From positions 1 to 24,455 of the forward strand of contig JAJDES010000215.1 of assembly GCA_029259675.1 (NCBI GenBank): a DNA stretch of 24,455 nt, written 5' to 3'. Both the position numbers and the translations under genes were made by a program. The DNA comes from Planctomycetota bacterium (GTDB lineage: Bacteria > Planctomycetota > UBA1135 > GCA-002686595). This document shows positions 16,241-23,054 of the stretch, piece by piece (position 1 is the stretch's first letter; every line of letters starts with the position of its first letter). Below the pieces are notes generated by a model. It worked only from the letters and a program-made list of their open reading frames with translations, was not told where the DNA came from and ran no database searches.

Positions 16241-17247
16241 GCAATCGGGACCGAATCGCTCGCAATGCACGCCAAGCACTGCGGGATCAAGCAGCGAATG
16301 AGGCATGGCAATCGGATTTCGCCGATCCTGCAAACGAATTGGAGTGCCGCTCAACGGAGCGCCGTCGCCAATTGCTGCGCGGTACAAATTCCGCAGCGCC
16401 GGCTTCCGCAGGAATCGAGCCATCCACCGCCAGTTCGGGCTTTGGGGTGCGAGAGTTGGCGCTTGCCTCTGCAGCGGCTGCTCTGCTAGTTGCCATGCTG
16501 CTAACCCAAGGAAGCTCACCTCAAGCACTCACACCGCTGGGCGAATTGCTGGCACAAATCGATTCCGGTCAGTCGCTGAGCGCGCAACAACTCGGACAAT
16601 TGGATCTTCAGCTGCCTCTCAACTTGTCAAAGGGGTACTTGAGAGCTGCTTGGAATGACCCGCGAATATGGGAGTCCCTGGCATTGAAACTACCCGACCG
16701 CGCCCGGGCAGCGTCGTCGGGCTGGGCTCGGTTGATCGAGCCCCGGGGAGGCATCACAAATGGCCGACCGACATTTGAGTTTGAATATTTGGGACCGTCC
16801 GACAGCCAATTGGAATTGGTACTTCTGCTTAGCAGCGGCGAGACCCAACAGTGGCCGGTCCATTCAGTGCGCGGCGTGCAACGCATCACTCCGAACTTCG
16901 AGCAAGACCTGTTGCCCGGCACTCGCGTTGCTTGGACTTTGCAGCAACCGGCCGCAACCACAGGCCCATTGACGCCGGCGCGCTTTCACATTGTCGAATC
17001 GGAAAGCCCCACGTTGAATGAGCATGCAATTGGGCTTAGCGCTGAGGAACAGGCTCTATTGCGTGCCGCTCTATTCCTTGAGAACGAAAATTCGAGCGCA
17101 GCTCTTTCCGCGCTGAATGCCATCACCAATTCCGGCAAAGAGCTGAAGCCGTCCATTCAGCGTCGCGCTAGGCTTCTGCGTGCAGTAGCCCACGCCATCC
17201 GCGGTGAAGAAGAACTCTTCCGTGCCCTTGCTCCCAGCGGGCGCTAG
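16237..17247 (+). CDS. Single-pass membrane protein coupled to the sigma factor (possible anti-sigma)
   Basis: This 336-residue protein has a polar, basic N-terminal cytoplasmic segment of about 70 residues. One membrane helix follows (about 73-90, ELALASAAAALLVAMLL), then an outer domain of about 245 residues. The outer part has a beta-rich section (FEFEYLGPSDSQLELVLLL through VAWTLQQPA, resembling an immunoglobulin- or fibronectin-like sandwich). Helices near the C-terminus follow (EQALLRAALFLENENSSAALSALNAI). No zinc-binding anti-sigma motif (HxxxCxxC) is visible, only one Cys at 37. Tight coupling to a sigma gene and this topology suggest an anti-sigma or a sigma-linked sensor. That is inference; I do not recognise the family. 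Confidence 0.75.
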   Translation: MSNRDRIARNARQALRDQAANEAWQSDFADPANELECRSTERRRQLLRGTNSAAPASAGIEPSTASSGFGVRELALASAAAALLVAMLLTQGSSPQALTPLGELLAQIDSGQSLSAQQLGQLDLQLPLNLSKGYLRAAWNDPRIWESLALKLPDRARAASSGWARLIEPRGGITNGRPTFEFEYLGPSDSQLELVLLLSSGETQQWPVHSVRGVQRITPNFEQDLLPGTRVAWTLQQPAATTGPLTPARFHIVESESPTLNEHAIGLSAEEQALLRAALFLENENSSAALSALNAITNSGKELKPSIQRRARLLRAVAHAIRGEEELFRALAPSGR

Positions 17248-17253
17248 CTAGCG
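17242..17253. repeat. Perfect 12-bp palindrome at the stop codon
   Basis: CGCTAGCTAGCG reads the same on both strands and includes the TAG stop (17245-17247) of the membrane-protein gene. GGCTAC (17260-17265) and GTAGCC (17286-17291) form a weak further stem in the gap before the convergent gene. Confidence 0.6.
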
Positions 17254-17296
17254 GACCTGGGCTACTGATTTCCGGTCCCCACCCCGTAGCCGGGCT

Positions 17297-18376
17297 TCAA
17301 TCGCTTCTGTCAGCCTCCGCAAGAAGAGGCAACATGACTTCCGCCAGACAATCGGCTATCAGACGGTGGCCTTCGGCATTGGGATGGACGGCATCTAAGA
17401 AGTACTCCGACTTTTTCTTGGTCAATAGCGGAGGGATCTTTGCGGGAAGATCCACACTGGGAACGCCGCTCTGCTTCGCAAATGCCTTCAGCAATTTGGG
17501 ATGCTCGTTGAACTCGAAATACCAAGGGATCATCACAACCAACGGAATCCCGCGCTCTGAACACATTTCATGAATGCTGCTCAAGAGCATTCGCCGGTCC
17601 TTGGCCGGCACGCGCACTTCGGAATCATCCAACAAAACTTCGCCCTTAATTTCCTCACGCTTGCCGGCGTCTCGCCACCGAATGAGCATTCGATAGAGAT
17701 TGCTCCATTCCGCAAGTCGTGCCCCCCACGACCTTTTGTTGGCTTGAAGTTCCTCAAACAACTCCCGATCCGTTTGCCCCCGTGAAGGATCCCCGTGGGT
17801 TCGTTTCTTTAGATAGGAAATCGGCAGGAAATCATTCTTTCCGAAGTAGAGCACGACCGCGTCCGGCTCCAAATCCAGGCCGCGATGCTCCAAGTACGTT
17901 TTGCCTTGAAAGAGCGTGTAGCCGGCGATTCCGGCGTTGATAACCCGCACGGGACGGTCGGTCGCTTGCGCAAGTTTTTTCTCGAGGCGGTCCGAGTAGC
18001 ACTCCTCGTATTCCAGTCGAGCCGCCATCGTCGACGATTCGCCAAGTGACAAGACTCGGTATTCCCCCGGCTGCTTGGCGCCGACATCAGGTCCACGCAA
18101 CCCGAGGTTGTTGAAATTGGCTTCGTTCGGTCGAAAACTCCAAAAGAGCAACGGGTCCGCCTGCCGACTGCCGTCTCGCTCGCCGTAGTAATCTTCGACA
18201 CCTGTGATCAGGGGGTCCACGCCGGTATCCACTCGGCCGAAAATGTAAGAGCCCGCTTCAAGCAACAACAACAAGAGCACGAGCAGACCCGACGACAGGC
18301 ACAAACCCTTGAGCGGCCCAACCTTGCTGTTCCCAGACGAGGCCTTCTGAGCGGAATCGGATGCGCTTGAATCCAT
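17297..18376 (-). CDS. Membrane-anchored SGNH/GDSL hydrolase
   Basis: This 359-residue protein starts at the ATG at 18376. A GGGGA lies about 7 nt upstream; in-frame ATG 18382 and TTG 18394 are alternatives. After a short polar N-terminus comes one hydrophobic helix (about 30-47, LLVLLLLLLEAGSYIFG), which anchors it to the membrane or acts as an uncleaved signal. The catalytic SGNH blocks are all present: Ser114 in LGESST (block I), Gly152 in NAGIAGYT (block II), Asn181 in YFGKNDF (block III), and Asp328/His331 in DAVHPN (block V). Enzymes of this fold hydrolyse or transfer acyl groups on lipids or polysaccharides; the substrate cannot be read from sequence. It is convergent with the sigma-membrane gene pair and has no co-directional partner nearby. 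Confidence 0.88.
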   Translation of the reverse strand: MDSSASDSAQKASSGNSKVGPLKGLCLSSGLLVLLLLLLEAGSYIFGRVDTGVDPLITGVEDYYGERDGSRQADPLLFWSFRPNEANFNNLGLRGPDVGAKQPGEYRVLSLGESSTMAARLEYEECYSDRLEKKLAQATDRPVRVINAGIAGYTLFQGKTYLEHRGLDLEPDAVVLYFGKNDFLPISYLKKRTHGDPSRGQTDRELFEELQANKRSWGARLAEWSNLYRMLIRWRDAGKREEIKGEVLLDDSEVRVPAKDRRMLLSSIHEMCSERGIPLVVMIPWYFEFNEHPKLLKAFAKQSGVPSVDLPAKIPPLLTKKKSEYFLDAVHPNAEGHRLIADCLAEVMLPLLAEADRSD

Positions 18377-19014
18377 CACCATTTCCCCACGCAAATAATG
18401 CCGGCACAGGATTTGGCGCGAACCGTCGCAGCTGAAGCAAACTCAGCATTCGAACTTGCGCCACCACAACGGAGCCTTGCGTGAGCGCGCATCTGAATCA
18501 ACCCTCTCCGCAGGCGAATGTGGTTGGAACGGGTATGGAACGCTTCCATTCCAAGTGGCGAAAACCGAGTCCGCCTGCTCTCGAACATGTTGGTCATCAG
18601 AATCTGCATGCGTTGAATGCTTCGCCTGGATCGATACGGTTTTCCACGCCGCGCCCGGTGGGGCAAAGAATAGCACTCTCAGCCGAGGGATAGGCAACTT
18701 CGGATCGGGGCGAAGCTCGCGGCTTGCATAGACAGCCCGATTCCGAATTCGGCGGAACGTGGCCATGCCCGCCCCTGATTTCTGGAAGGCTTGCGAGCCC
18801 CGCCGATTCAAGCTGATTCAATCAGGTTGAGAGTGGGCCCATTCAGGCATCGATGCCGGGACGCCCGGAGCAGCGCCCCCCCCCGATGCCGTCTCAATAT
18901 GCGCGACGCCAGGGTTTCAGTTTCTGCATGCGCCGTGCTCGCTTGATCCAGCTACCGGTCCCAAGTTTCGCCGGTGCCTCTTGCCTTTTGTGGTATTTGT
19001 GATACTTCTTTGTC
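18377..19014. other. Long intergenic region between SGNH gene and Rrf2 gene
   Basis: No supported gene lies in these 638 nt. Open frames on both strands lack family features. A notable hairpin lies at 18524-18554: ATGGAA/TTCCAT around a CGC loop, extended by TTGGA/TCCAA across a 6-nt bulge. The right end holds the operator-like dyad before the Rrf2 gene. The two flanking genes are divergent, so both promoters should lie here. Confidence 0.4.
18993..19005 (+). promoter_or_regulatory. Candidate Rrf2 operator or promoter element
   Basis: GTAT and ATAC form a dyad around TTGTG, 9 nt before the GTG start, in an AT-rich stretch of an otherwise GC-rich region. Rrf2 regulators often bind AT-rich dyads over their own promoters. 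A TTGCCT at 18981 could be a -35 box. The spacing is not ideal, so this is tentative. Confidence 0.4.
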
Positions 19015-19443
19015 GTGAATCTCAAACTCCACACCGATTACGGTCTACGCGTACTGATTTTCTTGGCTCGCACCGGGCGCCGAGTGAAGCTCGAAGAAGT
19101 GGCGCAATTCTTCGACATATCGCGCGAGCACCTGGTCAAAGTCGGTCAGGCCCTATCCAGACACGGCTGGATCCGAGCGACCCGTGGACGCCAAGGCGGC
19201 CTTGAGTTGGCCCAAGATCCAGAAGCCATCGACGTAGCTGATGTCGTCGCCGCGCTTGAAGAGCGCAAGGGCGTATTGGAATGCGTGCTCGAGCCAAGTA
19301 TTTGCCGACTCGAACCCGGCTGCCGCCTGCGCAAGCGGCTCATGCAAGCCGAAGAGGCTTTTTATGAATCCCTGCGCAACCTATCGCTTGCGGATTTGGT
19401 TCGAAGGCCGGCGCCGCACCACGGACTCTCAAGCATCAACTGA
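19015..19443 (+). CDS. nsrR: Rrf2-family regulator, NsrR-like, probable [4Fe-4S] NO sensor
   Basis: This 142-residue protein has the Rrf2 winged-helix (LHTDYGLRVLIFLA, then the recognition helix ISREHLVKVGQALSRHGWI and wing RGRQGGLELA). Three Cys (90, 97, 103) lie where the family binds an Fe-S cluster, in CVLEPSICRLEPGCRL. Asp8 (HTDYGLR) is present; in characterised NsrR this residue is the fourth ligand. The pattern CxLEP..CRLEPGCRLRK and the end NLSLADLV resemble NsrR rather than IscR or RsrR. NsrR represses NO-detoxifying genes until NO damages its cluster. A globin gene follows 57 nt downstream on the same strand, fitting that role. The Cys90-Cys97 spacing is two residues longer than in E. 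coli NsrR. The start is a GTG, fixed by the DNA-binding domain. Confidence 0.85.
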   Translation: MNLKLHTDYGLRVLIFLARTGRRVKLEEVAQFFDISREHLVKVGQALSRHGWIRATRGRQGGLELAQDPEAIDVADVVAALEERKGVLECVLEPSICRLEPGCRLRKRLMQAEEAFYESLRNLSLADLVRRPAPHHGLSSIN

Positions 19444-19500
19444 TGCCTGCACTTCAAATCGTATCTCATCAACAAAACACCATTGATCCCACCCCCCCCA

Positions 19501-19911
19501 ATGAACATTGAACTTCTAAGATCCACGTTTAAGGCCGTTACGCCGCGCGCTGATGACGTCGCCAAATTGTTCTATTCCAAAATGCTTTCGGTATTCCCCC
19601 AAGTCAGGCCGCTCTTCGCCAAGACTGATTTCGAAGCTCAAAGGAAGAACTTGATCCAGTCACTCAGTGCTGTCGTCAAGTTGGTAGATCAGCCGGATGA
19701 GCTGAATCCGCTGCTAGTAAAGCTTGGTGAGAGTCACAACAACTATCGTGTGACCCCGCACATGTATCGCTACGTAAGCTTCTCGCTTCTGGCTACTTTG
19801 GCCGAAACTTTCGGCGACGATTGGACCGTCGAAGCCGCCGAGACGTGGGAAGCAGCTTTAGACGCCGTCAGCCAAAAGATGATCGAAGCCCAAGCGGCTA
19901 TGGTCGCCTAG
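19501..19911 (+). CDS. Single-domain globin (bacterial hemoglobin / flavohemoglobin-type heme domain)
   Basis: This 136-residue protein starts at the ATG at 19501; the upstream TTG at 19483 would add six mostly proline residues. It aligns with the globin part of Hmp and with Vitreoscilla hemoglobin. Tyr25 sits at B10 (LFYSKML), Phe39 at CD1 (VRPLFAKT), Gln47 at E7 (EAQRKNL) and proximal His79 at F8 (GESHNNYRV). Tyr-B10 with Gln-E7 is the distal pocket of NO dioxygenases, in which bound O2 turns NO into nitrate. No FAD/NAD reductase domain follows, so an external reductase would be needed. With the NsrR-like gene upstream, the pair forms a compact NO-response unit. Oxygen storage or sensing is an alternative role. 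The stop is followed by the repeat array. Confidence 0.9.
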   Translation: MNIELLRSTFKAVTPRADDVAKLFYSKMLSVFPQVRPLFAKTDFEAQRKNLIQSLSAVVKLVDQPDELNPLLVKLGESHNNYRVTPHMYRYVSFSLLATLAETFGDDWTVEAAETWEAALDAVSQKMIEAQAAMVA

Positions 19912-19968
19912 GGCGCAAAGCGAACAGCGCATGCGGCTTGCCGAACCGTCTGGCTGAACCGACGGCCC

Positions 19969-20122
19969 CAAGCGCCTTGTTTCAAGCGCCTTGTTTCAAG
20001 CGCCTTGTTCAAGCGCCTTGTTCAAGCGACTTGTTCAAGCGCCTTGTTCAAGCGCCTTGTTCAAGCGCCTTGTTCAAGCGCCTTGTTCAAGCGCCTTGTT
20101 CAAGCGCCTTGTTCAAGCGACT
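19969..20122 (+). repeat. Tandem array of 13-14 bp dyad repeats
   Basis: Eleven complete units and one partial unit follow the globin gene. The first two are 14 bp (CAAGCGCCTTGTTT) and the next nine are 13 bp (CAAGCGCCTTGTT). Unit 5 has CGA for CGC, and the last partial unit has the same CAAGCGAC start before it fades. Every full unit has CAAG and CTTG arms around a 3-nt centre. No spacer separates units, and 13 bp is not a multiple of 3. The near identity shows recent slippage growth. Confidence 0.97.
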
Positions 20123-20164
20123 AACTCTGCTAGGCGCTACCGAAGACATGGCTTTGAGCAACGC

Positions 20165-20220
20165 AAAAAAAAGTGTGCCCGCTGAGACGAGCAAAGTTCT
20201 CAGCGGGCACCTGTATTTTT
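20165..20220. terminator. Bidirectional intrinsic terminator
   Basis: GTGCCCGCTGAGA (20175-20187) and TCTCAGCGGGCAC (20198-20210) form a perfect 13-bp stem. An A-run (20165-20172) precedes it and a T-run (20216-20220) follows it, so both strands read as terminators. It separates the globin transcript from the convergent NTF2-like gene. Confidence 0.92.
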
Positions 20221-20232
20221 CGGCGAGTTTGT

Positions 20233-21072
20233 TTACTGAGCGGTTTGCTCAGGGGGATGGCTTTGCCATATGACGTGCAAGATCATCCAGCGACCATCCT
20301 TCTTGGCCAAGCTCATGTAATCAACGCCCCATTGTGCCGTTAATTTCACGCAGGCCACGCGGTTCATAACGTCCAGAACTTCTATTTTGCGCGGCGCATC
20401 CGCCGGCGGAGCTCCTTCCGCATACCAACTGGCCGCACCCGCCATCAGCTTCTCGCGATCCATAAGCGAGCCGCTGTACTCGCCTTCGTCACTTTCGCGC
20501 CAAAACCCGTACTTGGTCAATTCGGGGTCCACGCAGGTTTTGATGCGCTCCGGCTGAACCAGGTAAATGGCATCCAAGTAACCGCGCACCGCTGCTTCGA
20601 CGGCTGTCTTGTCGGCCTTGCGCACTTCCTCACTACGCTCCGTGGGCGCGCTTTGCCAAATCGCGTGGCGCGTCTTCCACTTGCCGTCGAACTTGGCCAT
20701 TTGCAAGTAGTCCGTTCCCCAGGATCCCGTCAATTTAACCAGGGCTGTTTGGTCCATCGCATCCAGGACTTCGACTTCCTTGGGCCCCGCATCTGGCTGC
20801 TTCCCTTCCATTTCGTACCAGCGGACCATGTTTTGAAAGCCCTCGTAATCCATGGGATGCGTGGCGTACTTTCCATCGGGCTTGAGTTCGTAGCCCACCT
20901 TGACGAGGTCCGGGTGAATGCTGCGTTCGACGTAGTCCAAGCGCACTTCGTAATAGGCTTCCGCGTAATCGAGTGCGGCCCGTTCGACCGTGGCTTTGTC
21001 ACCAGCCGAAGAAATCGTGTAGGCCGCGACAACGGTAAAAGCTGCCAGTGCAATGGGTTGATACATGAGCAT
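20233..21072 (-). CDS. Exported protein with two NTF2/lumazine-binding-like domains
   Basis: The start at 21072 gives a signal peptide (MLMYQPIALAAFTVVAAYTISSAG). The frame is open to 21174, but the extra 34 residues are basic and polar and would bury the signal; 21066 is a second ATG choice. The 279-residue product holds two copies of one domain, at about 30-150 and 160-272. Each has a helical start (DYAEAYYEV; GYLDAIYLV), a His/Asp-containing HPDL or DPEL turn, then the strands VEVLDAMDQTALVKLTGSWGTDYLQMAKFDGKW and their counterpart, ending in AIWQS or VIWQS. This is the pattern of the putative lumazine-binding (NTF2-like) family, usually one domain of about 120 residues. No ligand or enzyme role can be read. 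A bidirectional terminator closes the gene. Confidence 0.8.
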   Translation of the reverse strand: MLMYQPIALAAFTVVAAYTISSAGDKATVERAALDYAEAYYEVRLDYVERSIHPDLVKVGYELKPDGKYATHPMDYEGFQNMVRWYEMEGKQPDAGPKEVEVLDAMDQTALVKLTGSWGTDYLQMAKFDGKWKTRHAIWQSAPTERSEEVRKADKTAVEAAVRGYLDAIYLVQPERIKTCVDPELTKYGFWRESDEGEYSGSLMDREKLMAGAASWYAEGAPPADAPRKIEVLDVMNRVACVKLTAQWGVDYMSLAKKDGRWMILHVIWQSHPPEQTAQ

Positions 21073-21343
21073 TTGGTGGTGAGTGTTTTGAGCCCGTTCA
21101 CAGTCGCTCGAATTTGAGCTTAGACCTGCGCCAGCATTGCGGACGCTTCGCCTGCAGAAACGAAGCCTTGCCAAAATTATTGACGGGGCGAGCCATTCAT
21201 GACCCCATTAGTTCTAGCCCTATTTGACAGTTTTGTTCGCTGTCCTGGGTAACGCTTCCGAAAAAGCGTACGAAGCTCAAAATTTGCTTCGGGCCCATGC
21301 ACGCACACGCAGGCCGCATGATTCATTTCCAATGCGCGCCAAT

Positions 21344-21370
21344 GGCCTAAATATGGGGCCTAAATATGGG
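21344..21370. repeat. 13-bp tandem duplication across the cytochrome gene stop
   Basis: GGCCTAAATATGG occurs twice in direct succession (21344-21356, 21357-21369). On the minus strand the first copy met contains the last codons and TAG stop of the cytochrome gene. The second is just downstream, so the protein is unchanged. Confidence 0.85.
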
Positions 21371-22262
21371 CACCCGCAGCAATCCAGGTGCGTATTTGCT
21401 CGATTGAACCCTGTGGTGGTTGCGGTTTGCCGGCGGGAGGCATGTGATCTTCATCATCCTGTGGCAAAAGCAATCGCTTGATTAATAGGCTTTCATCCGG
21501 CTTGCCCGCCTGCAACACCGGTCCCTCCGAACCGCCGACCAAAATCAACTGCGGGATGTGCAGTGCCAAGCCACCCTTCTTTTTGGTCGGTCCGTGACAA
21601 TCCGTGCAATAGGCTGCGAAGATCGGAGCTATGGAAGTCTTGTAGTCCACAAAGTCGGAACTCGCCCCCTCCGCCAGCTCGGAATCCAGCTGCTCAGCAC
21701 GAGGCTCGTTTTGCTCAGCGGAAGGCGCCGGCGACACCTCCAGGGGGCTCTCGCTGCCCGGCTCCGAGGACTCATCATTCGCCGCGATTTTCGGCGGCGT
21801 TCGCTCGCTGCGGACTTTATCGTCGCGAACGGGTCCGGGCTCCGCCGGCCGGCCAAGAAGGTAATTGGCACCGTGCGTCATGGAAGCCCCAAAGTGACCG
21901 ACCGGGCCTAGCAGGCAAAGGGATAGCACCAGGAAGAATCCATAGGCACGCCGCCTTCCGCACCAAAGGGAGCCGGCACTGAGCGTTACGCAAACGGCGA
22001 GCGCGATACCCAAAACACGGTGCCACCAGATCGTATTCCCCACGTAGCTATCGCTTTGACCGAGTACGAATCCCGCGGCCGCCGCAAGTACGGCAAATAA
22101 AGCCGTCAGCGCAATTAGAAACCTTCTCAGGCCTTCGCTCCATTCGAATCCAGGCCCCAAACGCTGGCGCAATTCGACGGCCGCGAGGACAACCAGGGCG
22201 CCGATCGGCAAATGCAAAAGCAGCGGATGCGACCGACCGAACAACTCAATAATGAATTTCAT
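21360..22262 (-). CDS. DUF2231 membrane domain fused to a planctomycete-type cytochrome c
   Basis: The chosen ATG at 22262 opens the protein near its first helix; 22292 would add ten basic residues. Four membrane helices fill residues 1-140, with HPLLLHLPIG at the start and paired His further on (WWHRVLG, HFGASMTHG). This is the DUF2231 layout often suspected of heme binding. A linker of about 60 residues rich in Glu, Ser and Pro follows (about 145-205). The C-terminal domain has heme c motif CTDCH (219-223) and a likely axial Met274 in HMPPAGK. Its closing WIAAGA is typical of the planctomycete cytochrome c family (PSCyt1-like), which is strongly associated with this phylum. The heme domain would face the periplasm. 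The electron partner is unknown. Confidence 0.88.
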   Translation of the reverse strand: MKFIIELFGRSHPLLLHLPIGALVVLAAVELRQRLGPGFEWSEGLRRFLIALTALFAVLAAAAGFVLGQSDSYVGNTIWWHRVLGIALAVCVTLSAGSLWCGRRRAYGFFLVLSLCLLGPVGHFGASMTHGANYLLGRPAEPGPVRDDKVRSERTPPKIAANDESSEPGSESPLEVSPAPSAEQNEPRAEQLDSELAEGASSDFVDYKTSIAPIFAAYCTDCHGPTKKKGGLALHIPQLILVGGSEGPVLQAGKPDESLLIKRLLLPQDDEDHMPPAGKPQPPQGSIEQIRTWIAAGAHI

Positions 22263-22381
22263 ACTCCCATAGCTTCGCCGGCGTGAATCCAACAGGCAAG
22301 TCCGGCCGGCAAATGCACGAGGCTAACAGCCTGTGGATGCGCATTCCCAATTCAAGCTCCGAGCACGGAATGAATGGAGAT

Positions 22382-22660
22382 TTATATGCCGACGTTGCTG
22401 AGGGAATCGATAACGCGCCCAATGCCTTCCGCCAAAGTCGGATGGGAGGCCTCGAAACGGCGTGTCGCTTCACGCAATCGATCGATTAGCGAGAGGGCTG
22501 AGTGCGGTGAATCTGTGTCGTCTTCGGACTCGAGCAGGGGCTTGATGTCATCAATCAATTCGGTCAGGAGCTCGCGCGAGTCTCCGTCAACCGATTCGGT
22601 TTCGGAGAGATCTTGATGCAGTCGCGCAATTCGCGCCTGGAGTTCGGCCTTGGTTGTCAT
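22382..22660 (-). CDS. DUF4404-family small protein
   Basis: This 92-residue, highly acidic, helical protein starts at the ATG at 22660 (MTTKAELQARIARLHQDL). A GTG at 22678 would add MRHDGG. The C-terminal ATRRFEASHPTLAEGIGRVIDSLSNVGI is the hallmark of DUF4404, whose members are about 85-90 residues long and have no known function. A central DDIKPLLES segment with an acidic loop separates two long helices. It is cytoplasmic. It lies 119 nt upstream of the cytochrome gene on the same strand, so co-transcription is possible. Confidence 0.85.
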   Translation of the reverse strand: MTTKAELQARIARLHQDLSETESVDGDSRELLTELIDDIKPLLESEDDTDSPHSALSLIDRLREATRRFEASHPTLAEGIGRVIDSLSNVGI

Positions 22661-22678
22661 GCCACCATCATGGCGCAC

Positions 22679-23054
22679 GATCCCCGATCAATGCAATCGG
22701 GATTCGAGCGACTCTGCGCGAACCGAACCTCCCCGCCAATCGCCCCCGCGGCGAGGCCTGCAACAGTCTCCAGAACACAAATTCCCTAGCCGCCCCGGCT
22801 TTCGGACCGCCTCTACGCGAATCAACGTTTTCGAGGAGAATTCCGATCGCCTGCCTTGGCCCCGGACAAACCCGCATTCTTGGGCAGCAATCGTGGCGAT
22901 CGCTATTCAGTGACCAGGCTGCAGGTGCCCCCAAATGGGATCGCCTCGCCCAGCTGCCGATCGCTCAACCCTCGCCGTTGCCGATTCCCTCTGTGCCCTG
23001 TTGAATGCAGCGCGACCATTCCATCCGCACGATCGACTGCCACTCAATTCCAAT
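22679..23054. other. Intergenic region before the AbgT transporter
   Basis: These 376 nt separate divergent genes. Overlapping frames on both strands lack any family feature. No hairpin with a T-run or clear promoter was seen. Confidence 0.4.

Noticed and set aside
18443..18811. 122-residue minus-strand frame upstream of the SGNH gene
   Set aside because: Rich in Arg, Pro and Ser, with no ribosome site or domain. Several other frames overlap it on both strands, as expected in GC-rich non-coding DNA.
19969..20122. CRISPR array
   Set aside because: Units are 13-14 bp and directly abutting, with no spacers, and no cas genes are near.
19821..20273. Long frame across the tandem array encoding a repeating protein (period 13 residues)
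   Set aside because: A 13-nt unit without stops is open in every frame and reads as a 13-residue repeat over 39 nt. It overlaps the globin gene and the terminator, so it is an artefact of the array.
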